Below, piece after piece: positions 34,954-45,139 of a stretch of 64,000 bases of DNA (positions within the stretch are counted from its first letter, which is position 1; every line of letters begins with the position of its first letter). The notes beneath the pieces are model-generated. The model ran no database searches. It had not been told where the DNA came from and saw only the letters and a program-made list of their open reading frames with translations. Location of the stretch: positions 186,001 to 250,000 of the forward strand of contig CAVXDE010000036.1 of the NCBI GenBank assembly GCA_963760435.1, in the 5' to 3' direction. Made by a program: the position numbers and the translations under genes. The stretch is from JAFAXD01 sp963760435. GTDB taxonomy: Bacteria > Pseudomonadota > Alphaproteobacteria > Rhizobiales > Xanthobacteraceae.

Positions 34954-37900
34954 GTGGCCAAAGAGACTGTAGATACCCACCTGGCAGGAGCGCAAACAAT
35001 ACGGCCTGGTTGGGTTCTGCTATCGATCCTGATTGTGCTCGTTTCCGGCATTGTTGCAGTCCTGCAGGCGCCCGATCCTCAGCCCACCAAGCCTCAAAAA
35101 TCTTTTCTCGAATGGCTCCGTTACCCGATCGAAACAAATCCTGGCATACGCCTTCCATCCGCCCCTGCGGTGTTATTCGGCGTCGCCTTCGCCGATAATG
35201 GCCAAACCGGCTTGGTAGTCGGTGACGGTGGTACCATTCTTGCCAGCACGGACGGAGGTGAAACATGGACCGCGCAGAACAGCGGTGTAAGCAACACTCT
35301 ACATCGAATCTATTGCGACTCGCAGTGCGAGCACGCTTGGGCGGTGGGAAGTAATGGCGCGATCCTGAATACCATCGATGGCGGCAAGCACTGGAATGCG
35401 CGCCAGATTCAACCGAACAGCGACGTCTATCTAAACGCAGTGCAGTTCAGAAATGGTGACACCGCGGGTTGGGTGGTGGGCAGTTCAGGCAGTATTTGGG
35501 CCACCCGTGACGGCGGGGAGACTTGGCAGAAGCAAGCGAATCCCGGACTTTCTCGATCTCGGCGCAGGCTCACCCGCTCTTTGCTTTGACCCGCAAGGGC
35601 AGCGGGGATGGGCGGTGGGAAATAATGGCTTGATCCTGAATACCATCGACGGCGGAAAAACTTGGACCAACCGGGATGAGGGAGTTGAGCATTTCAGATC
35701 AGTGAATTTCACTCCCGACGGCCAGCACGGCTGGGTCGTTGGTGATAATAATACAATTATTTTCGACGATGAACGGCGGCGATCGCTGGCTTACAGCTAA
35801 CCAACTTGATCCCGGCTCACCGGTCCCGCTGATCCTCTACTCGGTCGAATTCAATACCGACGGTCGCCGGGGCTGGGTAACGCGTGAGGACGGCGCAATC
35901 TTTAGCACTGTCGATGGGGGCGATACGTGGCACAAGCAAGATAGCGGGATCAATATCGAACTTACGGCGTTGCGCTTTGACCCAAAGGGCCTGCACGGCT
36001 TGGGCAGTTGGCTCTGGCGGCACAATTCTATCCACAAGCGATGGAGGCTTGGATTGGATTACGAGGACCTCCAGCAAAGTATCTCGTTTGCTCTCGATCC
36101 ACTTGGACGCCGCCGGCAAGTTCTCGCTGCGGCGGTGGGGGATGGGGGAACCATTATCGCGACACTCGATGGGGGCACTCACTGGACATCTCAAACCAGT
36201 GGTGTTGCTCAACGCTTAAATTGCATCGACTTTCTTGATGACAACCAGCGGGGATGGGCGGTTGGTGATGCCGGCACGATCATTGCGACCAACGATGGCG
36301 GAGAGCACTGGAAAGCTCAAAACAGCACCGTGGGCAATACCCTGGCAGCAGTCCAATTCAACTCCACGGGTCAGCAAGGTTGGGCTGTCGGTGCTGCCGG
36401 CCTTATTCTCACCACTCAAAACGGCGGCATAACCTGGAATGCGCAAAAACTTCCTGGCAGCCCATATCTGGAGGCTGTTTTGGTTCGAACCCAAGGGAGT
36501 AAAAGGATGGGCAGTGTCCCGAGGTGGGCACATTTACGGCAGCACGGACGGTGGACAAAACTGGGAGACCCAAAATTCCCCAACGCGTAGCACTTTACAG
36601 GGCTTATGGTTCGATAGCACGGGTCAACGAGGGTGGGCGGTTGGAGCCTCCGGTGCAATTATCTCTACGAGCAACGGCGGTGACAAGTGGACTGCACAAC
36701 AGAGCCGTACCAGCGCAGATCTACACGGGGTCCAGTTTCTCCCTGATGATCAACAAGGTTGGATCGTTGGCCTCAATGGTGTCATTCTTACAACTGCTGA
36801 CGGCGGTACAAACTGGTCGCCAGCGGACAGCAAGGTAGGCTCTTCGCGCGTTGCGTTGGCTTTTGCCAGTAGTGGATCGGTCGGCTGGGCAGTCGGCTAT
36901 CCTCCCGCACTCGTGAAAACCGCCGATGGCGGCAAAACGTGGCAACCTATCCCGTGGCCGCTCAGCAACCAGAGATACCCGGCGCCTTGGTTTTGGTTGA
37001 CGCTGATTGTCGCCGCGTTCTGCTTCTGGCGATCGGTCCGCGTAGATCCTGCTTCTGCGACTACAGGCATCGAAGCGATCGGCACATCCGATGCGCCAAT
37101 TGGAGAATTCGCTCGTGACCGTTTGCAGTTTGGACCACTGGCGCGAGGCATCTCCCGTTTTCTTCGTAACACCAATACTCGGCCGCCACTCACATTGACT
37201 ATTTCCGGCGATTGGGGTTCTGGCAAAAGCACCCTGATGGAGTTGGTGTGCACCGACCTGCGTCGCTTTGGCATTAGACCTGTCTGGTTCAATGCTTGGC
37301 ACCACCAACAAGAAGAGCAGTTGTTAGCTGCCTTGTTAAACGCGATCCGCGACAAGGGTCTACCGCCGATGGGATCGGCGGACGGCTTAGCCTTCAATTC
37401 CGTTTGCTCGTAATGAGATCCAAGAAGCACTTTGTGATCTCTTTGGTGATCATAGTCGCTATCGCAGCGCTGACGGGATATTTGCTCGGTCACGATTTCT
37501 CCGAATGGAATAATCTTTGGTATACTTTAAGCGATCTCGCGGCGAGGATGCCGCGGACTCAAGGGTCAATCGAAACCAACATCACGCTCGGCGATGTGAG
37601 CTGGTTGAGCGCCCAAATCGCTGCCGGGGCTGCAGCGTTGTATTCGCTTTATCAAGGATTGACTGCATTCAAGATTGATCCAGCGGTTTTGCTCTCTACC
37701 ACGGCGGAGAATTTCAAACTAAAGGACGCGAGCGCACAAACGAGCTTCCGCAGCAGATTTGCTGCGGAATTTGAGGAAGTGACTCGTGCTCTGCCTTATA
37801 CGATGGTGATTGTCATTGACGACCTGGATCGGTGCCAGCCGGCGACCGTCCTGACGGTGATGGAGGCGGTAAACTTCCTGGTCTCTTCGGGTGAGTGCTT

Positions 37901-38997
37901 CATCATTTTTGGCATGGCAACGAACAGGGTCGAGGCTGCTCTCGCGCTCGAGCTTGAGGATATAGCCGACGAACTGGCGGCACTTGAGACGAAGCCGCCA
38001 GATGAAACAAAGAAAAATCCCGAAGGTGACCGCCGGCTTGCCTATGTACGCGACTATCTGGACAAGCTCGTCAACCTAGAAGTCGTTGTTCCGAACCGCT
38101 CCGACTTTCTGCCTAATCTTTTGGACGATTTACCCACCGTGGCATCATCGATGATTCTCACCGCAGGCAGACAGTGTCTCGAATTTTGGCCGTCGTGGCT
38201 GGCGGGGACGGTGCTTATCCTCGGGCTATTGTTCAGGAGTCGAATATGATTTTCCTCAGGTAAATACCCAGAAGGCGCCGCCCGTCGTGCAGGTGGCACT
38301 GCAGCCGCCCGCAAAGTCCGGGCCACCGACGCCTGGGGCGCCAGTGCCCTTAACTCCCATAAGCCAGGTTACGGCTTACCACTACATCCCCGAAATGCAA
38401 AAGAATAGTCAGTTCGTACTAGATAAATTGGCGGTTGCAATAACGTTGGCGCTGATCACCTCAGTCGCAGGAGGCATAATTCTTTTCGGTCTCCGAGCTG
38501 CTTCCCGGCGAGTATACGATTCGCAGACTTTCCGTGAGGCACTACGGATTTGGCTGCCGGTGGTTCAGTGTCGCCGTGTTACTCCTCGCGGCATCAAACG
38601 ATTCGGCAATCGATTGCGCTACCTGGCCATGCTGCAACAGCATCCCAATCTCGATGAATCGGGCTTCGATAAGATTCGCAGGCGCTTGACTTTTCTCGCG
38701 AGCCTCTTCCGGAGACGCATTCCCCGTGGGTCGCAAGGAGCTGAAGGCCCCATCGGCGCAGGGGAGAGCGGAATATCAGAGCCTGTCCTGGTAGCGCTTG
38801 CCTCTTTGCACGAAATTTATGGACCGGATTGGCAGTCCCATCTACAGCCGACGGGCAGTGGAAATGTGGAAGCCGCTGTCGAGTGCGCGATCAAGCGCTA
38901 CACTCAAACAACACAAACAAACTGGCCGCCAAATAGCTCCGACCTTATAAAGTTTGCGCAATCGCTAAAGGGAATAAAGCTCGCTGACGGGTATTGA
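34954..38997 (+). pseudogene. YCF48-type double beta-propeller/KAP P-loop NTPase, frameshifted
   Basis: One gene of about 1,340 codons read across seven or more frame changes. Order: GTG 34954; membrane helix (WVLLSILIVLVSGIVAVL); 14 repeats of about 40-45 residues of the form GWAVGxxGxIxxTxDGGxxW, enough for two seven-bladed propellers; a second helix (FWLTLIVAAFCFW) near 37000; then a KAP-type NTPase with Walker A GDWGSGKSTL, inserted helices, Walker B MVIVIDDLDRCQP and a C-terminal TPRGIKRFGNRLR box. Frame changes lie near 35543, 35765, 36000, 36125, 36478, 37398 and 38160-38245; several are one-base changes in T runs. No domain is missing. KAP NTPases are membrane-associated and include phage-exclusion PifA. 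This may be a sensor or defence ATPase. Confidence 0.8.
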
Positions 38998-39066
38998 TGG
39001 TTTTCGTATTTGACTGACAGAATTTCCTACAAAACCTCGAACTGGTGGTAAACCTAACGAGGAATT

Positions 39067-39083
39067 GGGGTCAGAGTTAAATT
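39067..39083 (+). repeat. Single end of the GGGGTCAGAGT element
   Basis: GGGGTCAGAGTTAAATT matches the terminal repeat of the 72-bp element at 60052-60123. No second end is found nearby, so it is a solo end or remnant. The stretch 38998-39195 holds no gene that I can support. Confidence 0.5.
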
Positions 39084-39195
39084 GCTACCAAGTTGCGGGT
39101 TGCCGCACGGGCCTATCAGCGGAAGTCTACTTTGACGCCACGTTTGCACATCGCAGGTTGGACGATCCAGAGCTTCAAACTGACAGGATTAGTTT

Positions 39196-39375
39196 TTATC
39201 GCGTCAGCCAATGCGTCGACTTGGACTGGCGGTTGATGATCCAATCCCAAGCATCCGCATCTGAATGCACGTGGACCACGTCTTGCGTCCGACCGTCGAG
39301 ACGTTCGATCTCGACGGAATGACTTTCATCATCATCTTTTCTTCGCGGTCCGAAGCTAGTGAGCTGTTTGGTCAT
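39196..39375 (-). CDS. Possible small protein, 59 aa
   Basis: From ATG 39375 the frame reads MTKQLTSFGPRRKDDDESHSVE then RLDGRTQDVVHVHSDADAWDWI. The composition looks protein-like but no ribosome site is visible and no family is recognised. It may be the remnant of a larger gene, since the frame remains open upstream to 39663 in less convincing sequence. Confidence 0.3.
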   Translation of the reverse strand: MTKQLTSFGPRRKDDDESHSVEIERLDGRTQDVVHVHSDADAWDWIINRQSKSTHWLTR

Positions 39376-39455
39376 GCCGTCAGCGTACGGCCGATTTTCT
39401 TTCCGAAAAGTTATCGCAAGCACGGCCGCGGCTTGGGACGACCACTGCTCAAGTC

Positions 39456-39668
39456 GTGAGGTGGCTTCGGGGGGAGCGTATTGCGCCTCGGGCAAACGGT
39501 TCACGATCTCTCGAAACAACAAAAGCGGCCGAATGCTGGAACGCCGCGAGACAAGCGCGGTACGTCGATGTGGGGCGCCTATTCGAAGAGATTGCCGAAC
39601 AGTGGATGCTGGTTGCAGACCACATCGTCGATGGTCAGCAATCGCGGACGGTCTTAGCCGCACAATAG
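39456..39668 (+). CDS. Possible member of the small helical family
   Basis: About 70 residues from a GTG at 39456. The part KAAECWNAARQARYVDVGRLFEEIAEQWMLVADHI resembles the short helical family also at 11495, 50572 and 60575 ('A.EC...A.......W..LA'). The N-terminal third is not similar. Evidence is weak. Confidence 0.35.
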   Translation: MRWLRGERIAPRANGSRSLETTKAAECWNAARQARYVDVGRLFEEIAEQWMLVADHIVDGQQSRTVLAAQ

Positions 39669-39754
39669 AGCACCTCGTGCGGAGAGCCTGGTGACAGCAT
39701 CTCGGCCTCAGTGCTGAGCGGTCATGAGCCCGGCGCGTCGGCCAGAGTTGTTGA

Positions 39755-40048
39755 TCAGAGCATCTTGGCGGTGATCTTCACCATCTCTTCCGCCGAAAAG
39801 GCTCGCAAGGACTCCGTGCGGACGTTGCCGAGCGCGCTAAGGCTCAGGTTGAGTGCCGTGGCGGCGAGCTCATCGGGTGCATCCGTGATAGCCACAATGT
39901 CGTATCGCCCCTGCGTCCAGAATATTTCCTTGACGGTCACTCCAAATGTCTTGGCCATTTGCTTGAAGGCCTCAGCTCGTTTCGGAGAGTCCTTGGCGGT
40001 CTTGATACCCTGATCGGTGAACGTTGCGAGCACTACGTAGGCGGCCAT
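39755..40048 (-). CDS. GYD domain protein
   Basis: A 97-residue protein starting MAAYVVLATFTDQGIKTAKDSPKRAEAF with WTQGRYDIVAITDAPDELAATALNLSLSALGNVRTESLRAF, the GYD domain pattern of small ferredoxin-like proteins. ATG 40048 is preceded by AGGAGGT. Function unknown; single-domain GYD proteins may be small-molecule binding or stress proteins. An in-frame extension upstream to 40261 is not supported. Confidence 0.88.
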   Translation of the reverse strand: MAAYVVLATFTDQGIKTAKDSPKRAEAFKQMAKTFGVTVKEIFWTQGRYDIVAITDAPDELAATALNLSLSALGNVRTESLRAFSAEEMVKITAKML

Positions 40049-40490
40049 GATACCTCCTGTCAGTGCGCAGAAGATTAGATAGGATACTACGGGCTGAGCT
40101 GGTGGAATATGCGAAAATGGGTTGGTTTGTGAATCGATACGATGACCATACCCGATGAGCGCAGGCCGCAGGGTTGCCATCATTGAAGTTGCTGTTTCAG
40201 GCCGTCTGTGTTCAGGTGACCAGCGCCGCGGATTGGACTTAAGCAGGTCGCCTGTCGACACCGATGGCCTTTGCCTGGTCCTCGCATTCCCGGTATGTCC
40301 GCTAGCCCGGGCTTTGCCGCTGCGCGGTGTGGTATATCAATCCATAATCAGTCCGCAGGGAGAAACGCATGAACCGCCCCACTATTCCGAAATAATTGGG
40401 TCGGAGTTGAATTTCCGCTCAGTCGCACGTCGCTGCCCGATCCTTTTGATAGAATTTTAGGTGCAGAAGAACAGCCGGCCACACTACTGC
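40049..40490. other. Spacer with a short reading-frame stub and a diverged repeat element
   Basis: At 40370 an ATG after AGGGAGAAACGC encodes only MNRPTIPK before TAA; the stop is created by the left end of a diverged copy of the 72-bp inverted-repeat element (about 40391-40460). The shared inner part includes CACGTCGCTGCCCGATCCTTT. The right terminal repeat is degraded. The stub may be the start of a gene lost after insertion. Confidence 0.5.
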
Positions 40491-40874
40491 TTATTGTGTC
40501 AGTCCCTCAACCGCGTAAGAACGAAACTTGGCGTATTGGTCCCCGACCTTTTGAGCATCTTTGTATTGTGTCGAGTTTCGCCAACTCTGTAGTTGCTCCA
40601 TGCTGTCCCAAATGCCGATGGCAACGCGGGACTTCGGTGCTTCTCCTTCAACGGCTGTTGGTTGACCAGCCGCAACTAAGCGCCCGCCGGAAGCCTTGAT
40701 CGAGGCTCGAATGAGGGGAGCGTATTCGTTCATGTAGCCATCCTGGTTGGTAATATCGATTTGTGCCACAAAGTAGAGAGGTGGTTTCGATTGAGCGTGG
40801 ATCGCTTGAACAGCGAAAGCGCCAACGCCGATGCCAGCCAACATTGCTAGGGTCGCACTAGAGCGAGCTTTCAC
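40491..40874 (-). CDS. DUF1330 protein with signal peptide
   Basis: GTG 40874 is preceded by GAGGAGG and starts a 127-residue protein with a signal peptide (ATLAMLAGIGVGAFAVQAIHAQ) and the DUF1330 pattern PPLYFVAQIDITNQDGYMNEYAPLIRASIKASGGRLVA...SRVAIGIWDSMEQLQSWRNSTQYKDA. DUF1330 proteins are small ferredoxin-like proteins of unknown function; an exported form is common in rhizobia. The longer in-frame start at 41045 is rejected because the signal peptide begins at the GTG. An insertion sequence lies about 215 bp upstream. Confidence 0.88.
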   Translation of the reverse strand: MKARSSATLAMLAGIGVGAFAVQAIHAQSKPPLYFVAQIDITNQDGYMNEYAPLIRASIKASGGRLVAAGQPTAVEGEAPKSRVAIGIWDSMEQLQSWRNSTQYKDAQKVGDQYAKFRSYAVEGLTQ

Positions 40875-41089
40875 GACTTCCTCCTCGATACATGACAACA
40901 AAAAAGCCGCCGCGCCGGACGGGGACACTTTGGACCGAGAAGAATGAGGTCCGTTGAGTGCGGTGCCTGCCGATGGCACTGAGGCTGTCCGTTGCAACGA
41001 ACTTGGACTTCGGCACGGTGCCGTCAAAGGAACAGCTCGTGGCAAGTCTACGCCATGATTGTCACCCCGACAACTCGCGGTCGGGCCTC

Positions 41090-42497
41090 TGTCGTAAGCT
41101 CACGAGTTGTCCGGGTTAGGTAGCACACGAGTTGTCCGGTTTTGTACCCCGCAAAGGAGCGGGGCAATGAACCGGGCAGCGTGGCTACAGGACCGTAGGA
41201 TGCAGAAGTTTCGGGACGTATTCGGCCGCTGGGAGGCGGGGGACCTATCGATGATGGAGGCGGGCGAGTTGCTCGGGATGTCGGAACGGCAGTTCCGGCG
41301 CTACCGGGACCGCTATGAGGAGGACGGTGTCGAGGGGCTGGTCGATCGGCGCCTCGGCAAGCCGTCCTCGAAGCGAGTACCCGCGACGGAGCGGGAGCGG
41401 ATGCTCGCGTTGTATCGGGAGGTTTATCGAGGCTGGAACGTCCAGCATTTCCACGAGCATCTGCGGCGCGACCACGGCTTCCGCTGGGGCTACACCTGGG
41501 TGAAGACGCAACTGCACACGGCGGGGCTTGTGGAGCGCGCCAAACGCCGCGGGGCGCATCGGCGCAAGCGCGAACGCAAGCCATTCAAAGGCATGATGCT
41601 GCACCAGGACGGCTCGCGCGCCGGCTGGCTTGCGGGAGAGCCGCCTCTCGACCTGATTGTCACGATGGACGATGCGACGAGCACGATCTACTCGGCGTTT
41701 CTGGTTGAGGAAGAAGGCACGGCATCGAGCTTTCGTGGGCTTCTGGAGACGTTTACCACACACGGTTTGCCATCGAGCCTCTACACGGATCGTGGCAGCC
41801 ACTACTTCTACACGCCGCACGCGGATGGACCGGTCGACAAGCAGCATCTGACGCAGGTTGGGCGAGCTCTCAAGCACCTCGGGATCGAGCATATTCCAGC
41901 CTATTCGCCGGAGGCGCGCGGGCGCAGCGAGCGCATGTTCGGCACCTTGCAAGACCGGCTGATCAAGGAACTCGCGCTGGCCGGGATCACCAACATTGCG
42001 GCGGCCAACCGATTCATCCGCAAGATCTATCTGCCGCAGCACAATGCCCGTTTTGCCAAGCCTGCGGCGCTGACGGACAGTGCATTCGTGGCCGCCGATC
42101 CTGCGCTTCTCAGCGAGGTTCTCTGCATCGAGGAGGAGCGCATCGTGGCGCGTGACAACACCGTGGTTTACGGCCGCCGCCATCTGCAGCTGCCCGCAAC
42201 CCCATCCCGCGCCCATTACGTCAAAGCCACCGTCCGGATCCGCGAGTATCCAGACGGCTGCCTAGCCGTATTCCACGGGCCGCGCCGGCTGGCGCGCTAC
42301 GACGCCGCAGGCAAGGTCCTCAAAGCATCCAATCTGCGGGCGGCCGCGTGATCCGCTTCGACCGGCAACCCGCGCCTTGTGGATTTGTGGACGGGCGAAA
42401 GTGCCCGCCCACAAGCTCCACAACGCCAACACCACAAGCAACAGAAGCGGACAAGTGATGTGCTACCAAAACCGGACAACTTGAAAAGCTACCGACA
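41090..42497 (+). mobile_element. Complete ISNCY/IS1202-like insertion sequence, 1,408 bp
   Basis: The left end begins TGTCGTAAGCTCACGAGTTG and the right end, reversed, begins TGTCGGTAGCTTTTCAAGTTG: imperfect terminal repeats of about 40 bp, containing internal TTGTCCGG units (CACGAGTTGTCCGG twice at the left end, 25 bp apart). A 16-bp direct repeat CTCGCGGTCGGGCCTC lies immediately outside both ends (41074-41089 and 42498-42513), fitting a target-site duplication. The transposase frame is intact, so insertion looks recent. Confidence 0.88.
41167..42351 (+). CDS. ISNCY-family DDE transposase
   Basis: A 394-residue transposase. The N-terminal HTH lies in MMEAGELLGMSERQFRRYRDRYEEDG; the rve-type catalytic core carries Asp in LIVTMDDATS, Asp in LYTDRGSHY and Glu in SPEARGRSERMFGTLQDRL. 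ATG 41167 follows AAAGGAGCGGGGCA. The frame is open from inside the left terminal repeat, as usual for IS1202-like elements. No frameshift; probably active. Confidence 0.93.
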   Translation: MNRAAWLQDRRMQKFRDVFGRWEAGDLSMMEAGELLGMSERQFRRYRDRYEEDGVEGLVDRRLGKPSSKRVPATERERMLALYREVYRGWNVQHFHEHLRRDHGFRWGYTWVKTQLHTAGLVERAKRRGAHRRKRERKPFKGMMLHQDGSRAGWLAGEPPLDLIVTMDDATSTIYSAFLVEEEGTASSFRGLLETFTTHGLPSSLYTDRGSHYFYTPHADGPVDKQHLTQVGRALKHLGIEHIPAYSPEARGRSERMFGTLQDRLIKELALAGITNIAAANRFIRKIYLPQHNARFAKPAALTDSAFVAADPALLSEVLCIEEERIVARDNTVVYGRRHLQLPATPSRAHYVKATVRIREYPDGCLAVFHGPRRLARYDAAGKVLKASNLRAAA

Positions 42498-42756
42498 CTC
42501 GCGGTCGGGCCTCGGTGCTCATCCGCGGTCGCCAACCTGGCCCGCCAGGAGGACGAGCAACGCACTGTTTGGTGCTCCTGTACCAGGAAAAATCACAGTC
42601 ATGTTTGTGACTCGGATCATAAATTCGTAGCGTCCCGCGGAGCTAAACTCACATCAGTATCGGCAGCCTGCATAAGCGGCTGGGCTTGGTCGCTTCGTGC
42701 GCGCTGTCTTCATTCCGTGATGACACAACTGAACGCGCGAGCCAAGGAGAATCTCC

Positions 42757-43621
42757 ATGTCATCCAAACGCAGCGCCCATAGACGCACGCGCATTTGCCA
42801 CGACACGTAACCGAACCCGCCGACCCATTGGCACGCCTCATCGGTCCGCGCCGTCTCGTCACCGCACGGCGGTTACGGCTGGGTCCCCGACCTGCCCGAC
42901 GCCCGCGATTATCTCTACTCCGCGCCGCTGTTCCGCTTTCCGCAGGGCCTTCCGACAGCGGTGGACCTGCGGCCGGAGTGCCCGTCGGTCTATGACCAGG
43001 GTCAGCTCGGCAGCTGTACCGGCAATGGCATCGCCGGCGCGATCGAGTTTGATCAGAAAAAGCAGGGCACGGCCGAGTACACGCCCTCACGTCTCTTCAT
43101 CTACTACAACGAGCGGGTGATCGAGGGGACCGTCAACCAGGACGCCGGCGCCCAGATCCGTGATGGCATCAAGGCGGTGGTGAAACTCGGCGCTCCGTCC
43201 GGAGGACGACTGGCCCTACGACATCGCGGAATTCACCAAGAGGCCGCCGATGAAGGCTTACACTGACGCCAAGAAGGACGTCGTGAGCTCGTATGCGCGC
43301 GTCGCACAGGATTTGACGCAGATGCGCGGCTGTATTGCCGCCGGCTTTCCGTTCGTATTCGGGTTCACCGTCTACGACAGTTTCGAGAGCCAGGAGGTAG
43401 CGCAGACCGGCATTGTGCCGATGCCGTCCCCGGGCGAAAGCGTGCTGGGCGGCCACTGTGTGGTCGCGGTCGGCTATGACGACAGCGAACGCCATTTCAT
43501 CATTCGCAACTCGTGGGGCAGAGGCTGGGGCCAGCAGGGCTACTGTTTTATGCCTTACGAGTATTTGATGTCGCGCCATCTGGCGAGTGACTTCTGGACC
43601 ATCCGCTCGGTGACTGGCTGA
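42757..43621 (+). pseudogene. Papain-like C1 cysteine peptidase with stop and frameshift
   Basis: ATG 42757 follows AAGGAG. The frame gives MSSKRSAHRRTRICHDT, a TAA at 42808-42810, then continues GGYGWVPDLPDARDYLYSAP...VDLRPECPSVYDQGQLGSCTGNG with the catalytic Cys. An extra base at about 43197 moves the frame; the rest, PEDDWPYDI...GGHCVVAVGYDD...IRNSWGRGWG, carries catalytic His and Asn. Apart from the stop and frameshift it matches bacterial C1A peptidases of about 280 residues. It lies about 260 bp right of the insertion sequence. Confidence 0.82.
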
Positions 43622-43949
43622 GCCGGACGCTCTGGGCACTCGACCGTGCTTCGCGGCCGAGTGCCCTTTCAGGTAACCGTGTGTAGCGTGGACATTGATA
43701 GGTCCGGGACTGTTTCTCATATTCGCCGCCTCCTGCCGGTCCTGGTTGCCATCACTCGCCATTAGTCACGCCGCGGCGCAGGTATTCCCCGGGCGCAAAG
43801 CGCGGCATTGTTTTACACTGAGACCCGCTCGACGATGGCCTTGCTGAGGTGACCCCATATGGTCGCCCGGGTAAAAGCGGCGCAGTCTTCGGGCATGCAA
43901 AATTAGGCTGCGTTCGAACGGTTCGCATTCTCTCGAGAGGAAACTGCCT
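43622..43949. other. Intergenic stretch without a gene
   Basis: No gene is supported between the peptidase pseudogene and the Bug gene. Just after the peptidase stop an imperfect GAGTGCCC/GGGCACTC inverted repeat (about 43632-43667) could be a terminator stem, but a T tract is absent. The ribosome site of the next gene (GAGAGGA) is at the end. Confidence 0.4.
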
Positions 43950-44903
43950 ATGGGGCGGGGATACTGGACGACAATCGTCATGGTTCTTGCCCTTGGGACG
44001 ATACGGTCCGAAGCGCAGACATGGCCCGCACGGCAAATCGAGCTGATCATGCCGTGGCCCGCCGGCAGTGGCGTCGACGTAATCGCCCGCGCCATAGCGC
44101 AGGCGATTGCCGCCGAGCTTCGCCAGAACATCGTGGTGCTCAATCGCGACGGTGCGTCGGGAACCATTGGCTTCAACGCGTTGGCCTCGGCGCCAGCCGA
44201 CGGCTACACCCTCGGCGGTGGCCCAACCACGCCAATTGCCAATGCGCCTTACCTGGTGAAGGGCGCCCGCTATCAGGTGACCTCCTTCGACTATATTTGC
44301 CAGTATTACGAGAACGTTTTTTCCTTGGCGGTGGCGCGCGACTCGCGCTTCAAGTCGGCTGAGGAGCTATTTGCCGCCGCGCGCGCAACACCGGGCAAGC
44401 TCGCTTACGGTCACGCCGGGGTTGGCTCGATCCCTCACCTCTCCGTCGAGAACCTGTCCGACGCCTTGGGATTGAAGTTCCAATCCGTGCCGTTTCGTGG
44501 CGAAACGCCGATGCTGCCGGTGCTGATCGGCGGCGATCTTGATTTCGGATCGGTCTCGCTCGCGAGCGTGCGCGACCACAATCTGCGCGTCCTTGCTGTG
44601 TTCGCGGATGCGCGGCGAGCGGGCTATCCAGAGGCCCCGAGTATCAAGGAATTCGGCGTCGGCACGTTTGTGCCGCCAGGTCATAATGGCTTATTCGCGC
44701 CGGCAGGCTTGCCCGAACCGGTCCGCGCGCGGCTCGAGCAGGCCTGCAGCAACGCGACGAAGGATGAAGGGGTGCTCCGCACGATGGCCGGCGCCGGCCA
44801 GACAGTGGCATTCCTGGATAGCGCAAAGTTCCGCGAACAAACCCTCGCTGACTACAAGTTCAAAGGTGAGATCGTCCGAAGGCTCGGGCTCGAGGCTAAC
44901 TAA
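43950..44903 (+). CDS. Bug/TctC-family solute-binding protein
   Basis: A 317-residue protein with a short signal peptide (TTIVMVLALGTIRSEAQ), then TWPARQIELIMPWPAGSGVDVIARAIAQ, GASGTIGFNALASAPADGYTL and a C-terminal FAPAGLPEPVRARLEQAC, all typical of Bug proteins. It binds an unknown small carboxylate in the periplasm. No transporter genes are adjacent. The paralogue at 1266-2243 is quite diverged. Confidence 0.88.
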   Translation: MGRGYWTTIVMVLALGTIRSEAQTWPARQIELIMPWPAGSGVDVIARAIAQAIAAELRQNIVVLNRDGASGTIGFNALASAPADGYTLGGGPTTPIANAPYLVKGARYQVTSFDYICQYYENVFSLAVARDSRFKSAEELFAAARATPGKLAYGHAGVGSIPHLSVENLSDALGLKFQSVPFRGETPMLPVLIGGDLDFGSVSLASVRDHNLRVLAVFADARRAGYPEAPSIKEFGVGTFVPPGHNGLFAPAGLPEPVRARLEQACSNATKDEGVLRTMAGAGQTVAFLDSAKFREQTLADYKFKGEIVRRLGLEAN

Positions 44904-45139
44904 TCGATAAACTATTCTTTGCGTGGGACGTATAGCCGGGCTCTACACCGGGCACATCTTAAAGGGAGAACAGCCTGGCGAGCTTCCGATACAGCAGTCC
45001 ACAAAAGTTGAATTCATCATCAAGTTCAAAATGCAACAGCTCTTTGCCTAGATATTCCACCAACGCTGCTACCAACCGCCGACGAGGCCATCGAATGAAA
45101 AAGCGCGCCTCGCGAGAGCTAGTGGGGAAGACTGAGTTC

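Noticed and set aside
35739..36590. Independent YCF48-like gene inside the larger locus
   Set aside because: It starts and ends in mid-repeat and continues flawlessly in neighbouring frames; better read as one frameshifted gene.
41245..42216. 323-codon minus-strand frame inside the insertion sequence
   Set aside because: Antisense to the intact transposase; no motif.
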